The position numbers and the translations under genes are program-made. The notes beneath the pieces are model-generated. The model was not told the DNA's origin and ran no database searches. It worked only from the letters and a program-made list of their open reading frames with translations. From an uncultured Holophagales bacterium (lineage in GTDB: Bacteria > Acidobacteriota > Thermoanaerobaculia > UBA5066), in the NCBI GenBank assembly GCA_937864895.1, contig CALMDF010000388.1, positions 1 through 6,320 of the forward strand: DNA of 6,320 nucleotides, in the 5' to 3' direction. Positions 1-6,193 of the stretch are shown one piece after another (the first letter of the stretch is position 1; each line of letters opens with the position of its first letter).

Positions 1-1346
1 GTCAGGATGAAGCGGGTCCCCTTGTCGCCGAGCGACTCGCAGCGGATCGCGCCCCCCATCTGCTTCAGGAGCGCGGCGCTCTCCGGGAGCCCGACGCCGC
101 TCTTCTCGGGGTCGCGCGCGTGGAACGACGGGAGGAAGATCCTGTCCTGGTCCGACGCGGGAACCGGGACACCGTTGTTCGTGACGACGAGGGCGACGTA
201 GGGGTCCTTCACGAACGCCTCGACGACGATGAGGCGCCTCGTCCCGGAGGAGGCGTCGGGGTCCGCCTCGAAGCGGCGCGAGATCGCGTTCCGCGCGTTG
301 CGCAGGAGGTTCACGAAGATCTCCGCCATCCGCGGCGCGTCCGCGAGGACTCGCGGGGCCGGCTCGTCCATGTCGTTCCGGACGCGGACCCTCGCCGTCT
401 TCAGCATTCGCCCGAGGAGCTTCTGCGCGCGCTCGAGGACCTCGGAAGGGTCGACGGCCTCGAGCTTGAGCGGCGCCGTCGCGGCGAAGCGCTCCAGCTC
501 CGTGACGACCTCGGAAAGGCGGAGGAGCCCCGAAAGGGCGTCGGCGATCTTCACCCGGATCGCCTCCCGCTCCGCCAGCGGCTCCTCGCTGCCGGACGTG
601 AGGACCCTCTGCACGGACACGAGCGCCTCGGTGAGGTGGACGAGGAGCGGGCTCACCTCGCGCCCGAGCTCCATCCCGAGCTCCGCGATGGCCTCCTGCT
701 TGCCGCTGTGGACCTGGACCTCGAGGGCGGCCGTGTTCACTCCCGCCTCCCTCACCGTCCAGACGACCTGCGCCAGCTTGCGGTCGGGACCGAACCGCCC
801 CGCGGCCGAGACGCGGACCGCGACGCCGCCGGCGGGGTTCGTGGCGGTGAGCGAGACCTCCCGCGACGGGCGGCCGCGGAAGGCGTCCTCGAGGAGGCCC
901 GCGAGCTGGCCCCTCTCGACGGCGTCGAAGAGCTCGATGACGCGGCGGCCCTCGAGGGCGGCGTTCTCCTCGCCGAAGAGCCGCCTCGCCATCGCGTTCG
1001 CGCTCCTCACGAGACCCGACGCGTCCGACAGGACGATGCCGAGCGGGAGCGCCTCGGCGAGGCTCGGGCCCCCACCGGACGGGGCGGGGGAGAGCGGCGC
1101 CTCGATCGGGCCCGTCGACTCCGACGACGGCCCGCCGCCGGCCGGGATCGGCTTCGTGACCGGAGAGGAGGGCGTCTTCGGGGGCGCGTCCTTCTTCATC
1201 ACGACGGAGGCCGGCCCCATCCTGAGCGCGGGGAACGCCTGCGAGAGCCGGGCGCGCAGCTTCTCGTCGGTGATGTCCCCTTCGCCGCGGAGCGCGCGGT
1301 CGAGGAGGGAGTCGAGGTCGTCTTCGAGATTCGGGGGGCGTGCCAC
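1..1346 (-). CDS. PAS-type sensor histidine kinase, cytoplasmic, partial (C-terminus beyond window), phosphoacceptor His apparently absent
   Basis: The 448 full codons visible encode a soluble protein with no membrane segment. Order: a charged N-terminus; a Pro/Gly/Ser-rich linker (about 55-95); a PAS-like domain (about 98-200, including ALPLGIVLSDASGLV); a two-helix dimerization region (about 212-290); and a GHKL ATPase domain (about 296 to the edge). ATPase motifs are recognisable: N box FVNLLRNARNAI (N346, N350), F box IFLPSF (403-408), G box SGVGL (416-420) and a final GDKGTRFIL. In the H box, where NtrB-like kinases read AHEINNPL, this protein reads GREVSPL, with Arg229 in place of His. 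The D box reads NNGVPV (390-395) instead of DNGxGI. The GTG at 1346 is the first usable start after an in-frame stop at 1377-1379. A weak GGTGAG lies 12 nt upstream. ATG codons at 1220 and 1199 are alternatives that would drop the N-terminus. The class is secure; activity and signal are unknown. No partner regulator is visible, and one may lie beyond the left edge. Confidence 0.88.
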   Translation of the reverse strand, partial: MARPPNLEDDLDSLLDRALRGEGDITDEKLRARLSQAFPALRMGPASVVMKKDAPPKTPSSPVTKPIPAGGGPSSESTGPIEAPLSPAPSGGGPSLAEALPLGIVLSDASGLVRSANAMARRLFGEENAALEGRRVIELFDAVERGQLAGLLEDAFRGRPSREVSLTATNPAGGVAVRVSAAGRFGPDRKLAQVVWTVREAGVNTAALEVQVHSGKQEAIAELGMELGREVSPLLVHLTEALVSVQRVLTSGSEEPLAEREAIRVKIADALSGLLRLSEVVTELERFAATAPLKLEAVDPSEVLERAQKLLGRMLKTARVRVRNDMDEPAPRVLADAPRMAEIFVNLLRNARNAISRRFEADPDASSGTRRLIVVEAFVKDPYVALVVTNNGVPVPASDQDRIFLPSFHARDPEKSGVGLPESAALLKQMGGAIRCESLGDKGTRFIL

Positions 1347-1391
1347 CAGACCCGTATTCTCACCCGAACCGCGGTGCTAGAGTCAGCCCGG
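1347..1391. promoter_or_regulatory. Short divergent gap between kinase and thioesterase
   Basis: These 45 bp separate two divergent start codons, so at least one promoter must lie here or inside the opposite gene. On the plus strand TGCTAGAGT (1373-1381) resembles an extended -10 box, matching TATAAT at 4 of 6 positions after a TG. It is so close to the thioesterase ATG that the mRNA would be nearly leaderless. No convincing -35 element or palindrome is visible. The promoter reading is a guess. Confidence 0.2.
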
Positions 1392-1913
1392 ATGCGCGAT
1401 GTTCGTCTTCCCGAGTTCCCCTGCGTCGTCCCGGTCGAGATCCGTTTCCGCGACCTGGACGCCATGGGGCACGTGAACAGCGCGGTCTACCTCACCTACT
1501 TCGAGCAGGCCCGCCTCGCCTTCTGGATGGCCCTGCACCCGGGCGGGACCCCGGGCGAGGCGATCGAGCCCGCCCGGATCGGGTTCGTCGTGGCCCGCTC
1601 CGAGTGCGACTACGCCTCCCCGGCGCGGCTCGGCGAGAGGCTCCTCGTCGGCTGCCGCGCGGGGGACTTCGGGACGGCGTCGTTCGTCTTCGACTACCGG
1701 ATCGTGGCCGCCGGGGGGGCCGTCGACGGCGAGGTGCGGCTCGTCGCGTCGGGCCGGACCGTCCAGGTGACCTGGGACTGGGCGGCGGGGAAGAAGGTCC
1801 CCGTTTCCGACGACCTGAAGAAGCGGATCGAGGCTTTCCAGGCGGCGCCCCCCAAGGGACCGTCGCGGCCCTCGCACCCGGGGCACCCGGCGTACCCGGT
1901 CACTGGATCCTGA
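1392..1913 (+). CDS. Hotdog-fold acyl-CoA thioesterase (4HBT, YbgC/FadM-like)
   Basis: A 173-residue protein of the 4-hydroxybenzoyl-CoA thioesterase superfamily, which hydrolyses acyl-CoA thioesters in the cytoplasm. The hallmark is FRDLDAMGHVNSAVYLTYFEQAR (split: FRDLDAMGHVN at 19-29, then SAVYLTYFEQAR at 30-41). Asp23 sits where the catalytic Asp lies in this family, followed by the helix that carries YLTYFEQAR. The later beta strands (ARIGFVVARSECDYASPARLGERLLV, about 55-82) give the usual pattern of a short hotdog subunit, which normally works as a dimer or tetramer. Residues after about 152 form a Pro/His-rich tail (PSHPGHPAYP) not needed by the fold. The start is the ATG at 1392, with only a weak AGAG upstream; an in-frame GTG at 1374 is possible. 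Much longer antisense reading of this frame to the left is a GC artefact. The substrate cannot be told from sequence. The 3' end overlaps the convergent DUF2203 gene by 14 bp. Confidence 0.9.
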   Translation: MRDVRLPEFPCVVPVEIRFRDLDAMGHVNSAVYLTYFEQARLAFWMALHPGGTPGEAIEPARIGFVVARSECDYASPARLGERLLVGCRAGDFGTASFVFDYRIVAAGGAVDGEVRLVASGRTVQVTWDWAAGKKVPVSDDLKKRIEAFQAAPPKGPSRPSHPGHPAYPVTGS

Positions 1914-2208
1914 CGCGCCCCCCGAAGCCCTCGTCGTACCCGTGGTAGTAGTCGAGCGTCTCCTCGGGCCACCGCCAGCACCAGTAGCCGTCTCCCGAGT
2001 CGAAGTCGACGAGCCAGGGGCCCTTCACCTCGATCCCGAGCTCCTCCATCTCGCGCGCCCACGAGACGAGGATTCCCCGCGCCTCGGGACCGTCCGGAGC
2101 GGTCCCTTCCGACTCCAGGGCCTCGATCTTCCCGAGCGCGCGCCGGGTCCGCTCCCTCACCGCGGGGAGGAGCTTGCGGGCCTCCTCGAACGTGAACGTC
2201 CTCTTCAC
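1900..2208 (-). CDS. DUF2203 family protein
   Basis: A 102-residue soluble protein of uncharacterised family DUF2203. The N-terminus MKRTFTFEEARKLLPAV matches the family opening (F-T-x-E-E-A-x-x-L-L-P). A helical middle follows (about 18-58). The C-terminal half carries the typical order: LGIEVKG, then LVDF (65-68), a Trp/Cys-rich core YWCWRWPEE (75-83) and the ending YYHGYDEGFGGR. The length is close to the family norm, so the gene looks intact. The start is a GTG at 2208, with AGGA (complement of 2216-2219) 7 nt upstream. No function is established for the family, and no signal peptide or membrane segment is present. It diverges from the symporter with 29 bp between starts and converges on the thioesterase with a 14-bp overlap. 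It is probably transcribed alone. Confidence 0.85.
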   Translation of the reverse strand: MKRTFTFEEARKLLPAVRERTRRALGKIEALESEGTAPDGPEARGILVSWAREMEELGIEVKGPWLVDFDSGDGYWCWRWPEETLDYYHGYDEGFGGRVRIQ

Positions 2209-2237
2209 GAACCGATCCTAACCCGGGGACGGCGGCC

Positions 2238-3584
2238 GTGATCCCGGCCCTCCTCGCCTACGGCCTCGCCGTCCTCCTCGTCGGCGTCTTCGCCGCCCGG
2301 CGAGCGTCACGCTCCCCCGACGCGTTCCTCCTCGGGGACCGGTCGTTCGGTCTTCTCGCCACGTGGGCGGCCCTCACGTCGACGACGATCGGCGGGTCGA
2401 CGACCCTCGTCCTCGCGGCGCTCGTCGCCTCGCGGGGCCTCCCCGGCGCCTGGCTCGACCTCTCCGGCGCGCTCGGCCTCCTCGCGCTCGGGATCTTCCT
2501 CGCCCGGCGGATCCGCGAAACCGGCGAGGTCACCCTCGCCGCGGTCGTCGGACGCTTCTACGGCGAGCGCGTGCGGCGGGTGGCGGCGACCCTCGTCGTC
2601 CTCGCGGAGGTCGTCTGGTTCGCGCTCCTCGCCCAGGCGACGGAGACGGTCGTGACGGCGCTGACCGACTGGGACGGGACGACGGTCCTCGTCGCGACGG
2701 CCGCTCTCTTCATCGCCTACACGTCGCTCGGCGGCCAGCGCGCCGTCGTCAGGACCGACCTCCTGCAGCTCGGCCTGATGGTCGCCGGCATCGTCGGCGT
2801 GGCGCTCCCTCTCGCTCTCGCCTCCCTCGCGCGGACCGGCTGGCCCCGGGAGCTCCTTTCGTTCCCGGTCGGCGCGCGGTTCGGCTGGGCCGACGCCGGG
2901 GCGCTCCTCGTCCTCGTGGGCCTGCCGCACGCCGTCGGGAGCGACGTCTGGGCCAAGCTCCTCTCGGCCCGGGACGCCGCGACGGCCCGGCGAGCCGCCC
3001 TCGGGGCCGCGGCGGCGAAGCTCGTCTTCGGCGCGGCCGTCGTCGTCATCGCTCTCGCAGGGGTCGGCCTCGGGCTCGGCGGGGCCGCCCAGTCCCTGTT
3101 TCCCGCCACGGTCCGGGAGCTCGCGGGACCCCTCCTCTCGCCGCTCCTCCTCGTCGCCCTCGTGGCGACGATGCAGTCCTCGGCCGACTCCGTCCTTCTC
3201 TCGGCCGCCGCGGCGACCTCGCACGACCTCCTCGGCGGGGCGCCGGCCCGGACGTCGAGGCTCCTCGTCGTCTTCTACGGCGTCCTCGGTCTGCTGGTCG
3301 CGCTGGGCATGCGGGACGTGCTGGAGACGTTCCGGCTCGGGTACACGATCTTCGCGTCCGGCCTGATCCTGCCGACGCTCGTCGCGTTCGTCCCCGGCCT
3401 GGCCCTGAAGCCGCGCTACGCCGCCGCCGCGATGCTCGTCGGCGGGGCCGGGGCCGTCCTCGCGCGCATCTGGGGGCAAGGCCCGGACCCGGTCCTCGTC
3501 GGGACCGCCCTGAACGCGCTCGTCCTCCTTCCGGGGCTCTCGCGGCGCCCGGGGGGAGGGCCCGGGCTCAGCCGAGGCCGGTGA
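2238..3584 (+). CDS. Sodium:solute symporter family (SSS) transporter
   Basis: A 448-residue, strongly hydrophobic inner-membrane protein of the solute:sodium symporter family (PutP/PanF relatives, LeuT fold), with roughly 12-13 membrane segments. The most diagnostic motif is YTSLGGQRAVVRTDLLQ (161-177), matching the family signature GGxxAVxxTDxxQ. A second is the MQSSADSVLLSAA stretch (312-324). Its Ser314-Ser315 pair aligns with Ser340/Thr341 of PutP, which help bind Na+. An early TM segment reads STTIGGSTTL (48-57), as is usual for the unwound helix region. The family usually runs 450-550 residues, so this is a compact member without a C-terminal signalling domain. The tail (435-448) is Gly/Arg-rich. 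The GTG start at 2238 is supported by GGGGA at 2225-2229, 8 nt upstream. The substrate cannot be assigned: family members carry proline, pantothenate, sugars or organic acids. The 3' end overlaps the TetR gene by 17 bp. Confidence 0.9.
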   Translation: MIPALLAYGLAVLLVGVFAARRASRSPDAFLLGDRSFGLLATWAALTSTTIGGSTTLVLAALVASRGLPGAWLDLSGALGLLALGIFLARRIRETGEVTLAAVVGRFYGERVRRVAATLVVLAEVVWFALLAQATETVVTALTDWDGTTVLVATAALFIAYTSLGGQRAVVRTDLLQLGLMVAGIVGVALPLALASLARTGWPRELLSFPVGARFGWADAGALLVLVGLPHAVGSDVWAKLLSARDAATARRAALGAAAAKLVFGAAVVVIALAGVGLGLGGAAQSLFPATVRELAGPLLSPLLLVALVATMQSSADSVLLSAAAATSHDLLGGAPARTSRLLVVFYGVLGLLVALGMRDVLETFRLGYTIFASGLILPTLVAFVPGLALKPRYAAAAMLVGGAGAVLARIWGQGPDPVLVGTALNALVLLPGLSRRPGGGPGLSRGR

Positions 3585-4206
3585 TCCGGAAGGCCGCCGC
3601 CACGACGGCGCTCCGCGCGGCCTCGGAAGGCGTAAGGCCCGCCGGGGCCCCGGCAGCGTCCTCGGCATCCCCGGCCCCGTCCGCGACCGGCCCGGCGACC
3701 TCGGCGAGGAACGAGGCGTCGACGAGGATCACGATGGCCCGCGCGGCCGCTTCCGCGTCCGGGGCGGCGTGCCCGTTCGAGGAGGAGAGAAGGGGCCGGA
3801 GCCCCTCGGCGACCCAGCGAACCCTCTCGCCGGGCCCTTCCTCTGCCCTCCGGTCCGGCCCCGCGAGGGAGTCGAGGAGCGCGAGCCGGGCGAGGGCGGG
3901 GCGCTCGGCGCCCCGGGCGAAGAGGACCTCGACGACGCGGGTCACCGTTTCCGCCGGCTCCCCGGCCGGAAGGGCGGGAAGCGGGCCTCCCAGGGCGTTC
4001 GCCAGGACGGCCCGGTAGAGGCCGGCCTTGCTCCCGAAGTGGTAGTGGAGAGTCGCCACGTTCACGCCGGCACGGGCGGCGACGAGCCGGGTCGTCGCAC
4101 CGACGAAACCGGCCCGGGCGAAGGCCTCCGCGGCGGCGCGGAGGATCTCCCGCCTGGTCTCTTCGGGGTTCCCGTCCCGCGGGCGTCCGACACCCTTCTT
4201 TTCCAT
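3568..4206 (-). CDS. TetR/AcrR-family transcriptional regulator
   Basis: A 212-residue one-component regulator. Residues 16-62 are a classic TetR DNA-binding domain: TRREILRAAAEAFARAGF, then GATTRLVAARAGV (helix-turn-helix, about 36-50), then NVATLHYHFGSKAGLY with the family-typical YHFGSK. The remainder (about 65-212) is a helical ligand/dimer domain of ordinary size. A low-complexity Ala/Gly/Asp stretch (about 171-190) probably forms a loop. The N-terminus MEKKGVGRPRDGN is typical, with a GRPR minor-groove tail. The ATG at 4206 is preceded by GGAAAG (complement of 4213-4218) 6 nt upstream. The same frame stays open for 86 more codons without an ATG near the start, but that extension is Arg-rich and runs into the next gene. 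The regulator diverges from the secreted-protein operon, its likeliest target together with its own promoter (inference). The inducer is unknown. Confidence 0.92.
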   Translation of the reverse strand: MEKKGVGRPRDGNPEETRREILRAAAEAFARAGFVGATTRLVAARAGVNVATLHYHFGSKAGLYRAVLANALGGPLPALPAGEPAETVTRVVEVLFARGAERPALARLALLDSLAGPDRRAEEGPGERVRWVAEGLRPLLSSSNGHAAPDAEAAARAIVILVDASFLAEVAGPVADGAGDAEDAAGAPAGLTPSEAARSAVVAAAFRITGLG

Positions 4207-4228
4207 CGCTCGCTTTCCGTCCGCGGGG

Positions 4229-4247
4229 CGCGTCCGGATTCCACGCG
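4229..4247. promoter_or_regulatory. Candidate TetR operator (inverted repeat CGCGT-N9-ACGCG)
   Basis: A 19-bp dyad with perfect 5-bp arms (4229-4233 and 4243-4247) around a 9-bp centre lies 22 bp upstream of the TetR start codon. Its size and position suit a TetR dimer site that could also cover the regulator's own promoter. CG-rich 5-bp arms occur often by chance at this GC content, so this is a candidate only. Confidence 0.3.
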
Positions 4248-4275
4248 GCCGCCGGGCGCGTTCCGGCCGGGGGAC

Positions 4276-4291
4276 TAAGATTCGGGCCGAA
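4276..4291 (+). promoter_or_regulatory. Possible -10 box abutting a TTCGG-G-CCGAA palindrome
   Basis: TAAGAT (4276-4281), in the only AT-containing patch of the gap, resembles a sigma-70 -10 box at 4 of 6 positions. It is immediately followed, sharing one T, by the perfect 11-bp inverted repeat 4281-4291. If TAAGAT is the -10 box, the palindrome spans the transcription start of the secreted-protein operon, a classic repressor position. No clear -35 element is visible. Confidence 0.3.
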
Positions 4292-4295
4292 CCCC

Positions 4296-4304
4296 GGAAA
4301 GGAG
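4296..4304 (+). promoter_or_regulatory. Strong ribosome binding site for the secreted-protein gene
   Basis: GGAAAGGAG lies 8 nt before the ATG at 4313. It is the best Shine-Dalgarno match in the window, fixes that start and suggests higher translation than for neighbouring genes. Confidence 0.75.
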
Positions 4305-4312
4305 CTCTCGCG

Positions 4313-5572
4313 ATGAGACGCGCCCCCCTCGCAGGCCTCGCCCTCCTCCTTCTCGGAGCCCGGGCCTCGGCCGACACGCCCGCGACGAAGCAGTGGGTCC
4401 TCGCCACGGCGAAGGCCACCGGTCGCGGAGGGGAGGAGTTCGTCAGCTCCCTCCGCGTCGTCAACCCCTTCTCCGGGACCGCGACGGTCGACCTGACCTA
4501 CCTGGCCCAGTCCCCGCTCGTCCCGGCCCCGGAGCCCGCCGGCCTGGGCGACCTCGAGGCGGCCGGGGACAACGGCGCCGCCCCGAAGGTCAGGGTCGTC
4601 CTGGGACCCGGGGAGACTCTCGCGATCGAGGACGTGCTCGGAACGAGGTTCGCAGGGTCCCTCGCGCCCTTCGGCATCCCGGCCGGCGGGATCCGCGTCG
4701 ACTCGGACGTTCCCGTCTCGGTCCTCTCCCGGACGTTCGTCGCCAACGCCGTGAGCGCGACGGGCGTTCGCGGCACGTTCGGCTTCTCCCTCCCCGCGCA
4801 GGCGCCCGCCGAGACGGTGTCGGCGGGCGAGACCGCGTGGCTCCCCTACGTCTCCTCCTCCCCGGTCGCGACGGAAGGATTCCGGACGAACCTGATCCTC
4901 CTGAACACCGGCGCGGCCACGGCGGTCGCGAGCGTCGCCCTCGTGAGGGGCGACGGGACGCCGGCGGCCCCCCCGCGCACCTACACCCTCGGGCGCGCCA
5001 GCGCCGCCCAGCAGACGGACCTCGGGGCCTCCTTCGGCGTGCCGGGGAGCGAGACGAACCTCCGCGTCGAGGTCACGGTGAAGAGCGGGGGCCCGGTCGC
5101 GATCGGAGCGTCGCTCATCGACAACGCGATCTCCTCGATCGCCTACGTCCCCCCGGTGAAGGTGGACGAGCCCGACGACGCCGCCTTCGGCTGGGTCGTC
5201 ACGCGGGGCGACCCGACGCTCGCCTCCGCGGGCCGCCTCGACCTCCTCTCCGGGGTCCCGAACTTCATGAGCGGCCTCGTCGTCGTCGACTGCGCCGCTG
5301 GCTCCTTCGTCCACAGCTTCCTGGCCTGGGGCCCCGGCTCCGGTGTCCCGGCGACGAACACGACGTTCGCGGCAAGGCCCGGGGGCGGGTGGCTCTTCGA
5401 GGGGGCCTCCGCTGCGTCGGGGAGCTGGACGGGGACGATCTCCCCCTGGGTCGACGGGTCCCTCTTCGGGACGCTCGCCTTCACGACCCTCCCCTCGGCG
5501 CGGTGTCCGGCCGCCACGACGACCTACGAGTGGTCCGCCGCGAAGGCGGCGGGCTTCGAGGAGACCCCGTGA
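4313..5572 (+). CDS. Secreted protein with duplicated beta-rich unit, function unknown
   Basis: A 419-residue exported protein that I cannot assign to a named family. Residues 1-20 form a Sec signal peptide: MRR, a Leu-rich core, then ARASA before Asp21 (AxA-type cleavage). There is no lipobox and no later membrane segment. The mature part is rich in Val, Ala, Gly, Thr and Ser with alternating beta-type patterns. Two similar units follow each other (about 27-162 and 175-283). Each has a strand pair of the form F-x-x-x-L-x-x-x-N-x-x-x-x-x-A-x-V (FVSSLRVVNPFSGTATV at 43-59; FRTNLILLNTGAATAVASV at 190-208), then a segment ending in VPVSVLSRTF or GPVAIGASLID. A different C-terminal region (about 295-400) has the only two cysteines, C327 and C398, which could form a disulfide. 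Secreted proteins with such repeated beta units are, to my recollection, common in Acidobacteriota. It is the first gene of an operon with the lipoprotein and is divergent from TetR. Confidence 0.85.
   Translation: MRRAPLAGLALLLLGARASADTPATKQWVLATAKATGRGGEEFVSSLRVVNPFSGTATVDLTYLAQSPLVPAPEPAGLGDLEAAGDNGAAPKVRVVLGPGETLAIEDVLGTRFAGSLAPFGIPAGGIRVDSDVPVSVLSRTFVANAVSATGVRGTFGFSLPAQAPAETVSAGETAWLPYVSSSPVATEGFRTNLILLNTGAATAVASVALVRGDGTPAAPPRTYTLGRASAAQQTDLGASFGVPGSETNLRVEVTVKSGGPVAIGASLIDNAISSIAYVPPVKVDEPDDAAFGWVVTRGDPTLASAGRLDLLSGVPNFMSGLVVVDCAAGSFVHSFLAWGPGSGVPATNTTFAARPGGGWLFEGASAASGSWTGTISPWVDGSLFGTLAFTTLPSARCPAATTTYEWSAAKAAGFEETP
5558..5563 (+). promoter_or_regulatory. Ribosome binding site inside the 3' end of the secreted-protein gene
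   Basis: GAGGAG, read as Glu-Glu codons of the upstream gene, sits 5 nt before the GTG at 5569. It supports that start for the lipoprotein and tight translational coupling. Confidence 0.6.
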
Positions 5573-6108
5573 AGATCGCCCGCCCGTGGCGCGCCGCGCC
5601 CCTCCTCGCCCTGCTCCTCGCCGCGGGCTCCTGTGGCCGCGGGGGCGAGCAGACCCGGTTCCTGAACTTCGACCCGGAGAGCTCCCCGGCCGCCCTGGCC
5701 TCGGGCTGGTCGGGCTTCGAGAAGACCTCGACGGGCGACACGTTCGCCTGGGCCCAGGCCAGGGAAGCCCGGGTGAAGGTCGAGGCCCGCGGAAGCGAGG
5801 ACCGTCTCGTCCGTTTCCGGGTCTGGCCGTTCCGGTGGGAGGGCGCGCCCCCCCAGACGGTGACCGTCCTCGTGAACGACGTCCGCCTCGAGACGCTCAC
5901 CCTGGTCGACGGGCCCCAGGTCCTCTCGGTCACCTCGCCCGGGCCGGCCTGGAAGCGCGGGGAGAACTTCCTGACGTTCGAGCTCGGCTACGCCGAGGCG
6001 CCGAAAGACCGGATCCCGGGGGCGGGCGACAGCCGCACCCTGGCCGCCGCGTTCGACTGGGTCGAGATCGTCCCCGTCGCGGCGCCGGCGGTCCCGGCGG
6101 GCGGGTAG
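5569..6108 (+). CDS. Predicted lipoprotein with a beta-sandwich (carbohydrate-binding-like) domain
   Basis: A 179-residue protein starting at a GTG that overlaps the stop of the upstream gene (GTGA, 4-bp overlap). The N-terminus MKIARPWRAAPLLALLLAAGSC is a lipoprotein signal: basic residues, a Leu/Ala core and a lipid-accepting Cys22. The lipobox AGSC is imperfect because -3 is Ala rather than Leu. Glycine at +2 does not suggest inner-membrane retention, so the outer membrane is more likely. The mature part (about 31-170) forms one beta-rich domain: SGWSGFEK (48-55), TFAWAQAREARVKVEA, LVRFRVWPFRW, PQTVTVLVND, GPAWKRGENFLTFELGYAEAP and AAAFDWVEIVPV. The pattern of a glycine/tryptophan opening, a V-x-V-N turn and a late N-x-L-x-F strand recalls galactose-binding-like domains attached to bacterial sulfatases and glycosyltransferases. 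That is a resemblance from memory, not a search result. The domain stands alone here, without an enzyme. It probably acts at the cell surface or periplasm with the secreted partner (inference). Confidence 0.82.
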   Translation: MKIARPWRAAPLLALLLAAGSCGRGGEQTRFLNFDPESSPAALASGWSGFEKTSTGDTFAWAQAREARVKVEARGSEDRLVRFRVWPFRWEGAPPQTVTVLVNDVRLETLTLVDGPQVLSVTSPGPAWKRGENFLTFELGYAEAPKDRIPGAGDSRTLAAAFDWVEIVPVAAPAVPAGG

Positions 6109-6136
6109 GCCGGGGGGGGCGGCCCGGAAAACGCGA

Positions 6137-6170
6137 ACGGGCCGGGGGGACTCGCGTCCGCCCGGCCCGT
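6137..6170. terminator. Hairpin terminator between convergent genes, possibly bidirectional
   Basis: ACGGGCCGGG (6137-6146) pairs perfectly with CCCGGCCCGT (6161-6170). After one mismatch three more pairs close a 6-nt loop (6151-6156). On the minus strand the stem is followed after 5 nt by TTTT (complement of 6127-6130), giving a reasonable rho-independent terminator for the gene entering from the right. On the plus strand only a weak TTCTCTC follows (6174-6180), so termination of the lipoprotein operon is less certain. Confidence 0.65.
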
Positions 6171-6193
6171 GGGTTCTCTCCCGGAATGGAGGG

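Noticed and set aside
120..1391. Long plus-strand open frame antisense to the kinase, continuous with the thioesterase frame
   Set aside because: The translation is Arg/Asp/Glu-rich with no domain pattern, while the minus strand in the same codon register gives a clear PAS/GHKL kinase. It is open only because of GC-rich codons.
2307..3668. 453-codon minus-strand frame opposite the symporter
   Set aside because: It is low-complexity charged sequence without motifs, and the plus strand has diagnostic SSS motifs.
4207..4464. N-terminal extension of the TetR protein by 86 residues
   Set aside because: The extension is Arg-rich, overlaps the divergent secreted-protein gene and its control region, and the ATG at 4206 has a good ribosome site and a typical TetR N-terminus.
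3416..5314. 632-codon minus-strand frame running through the symporter end, the TetR gene and the secreted-protein gene
   Set aside because: It is a shadow in another frame. Its Pro/Arg/Gly composition is typical of GC artefacts, and the overlapping genes have recognisable domains or signal peptides.
4393..5568. Upstream extension of the lipoprotein frame through the secreted-protein gene
   Set aside because: The extension has no domain pattern, while the GTG at 5569 is followed by a proper lipoprotein signal and preceded by GAGGAG.
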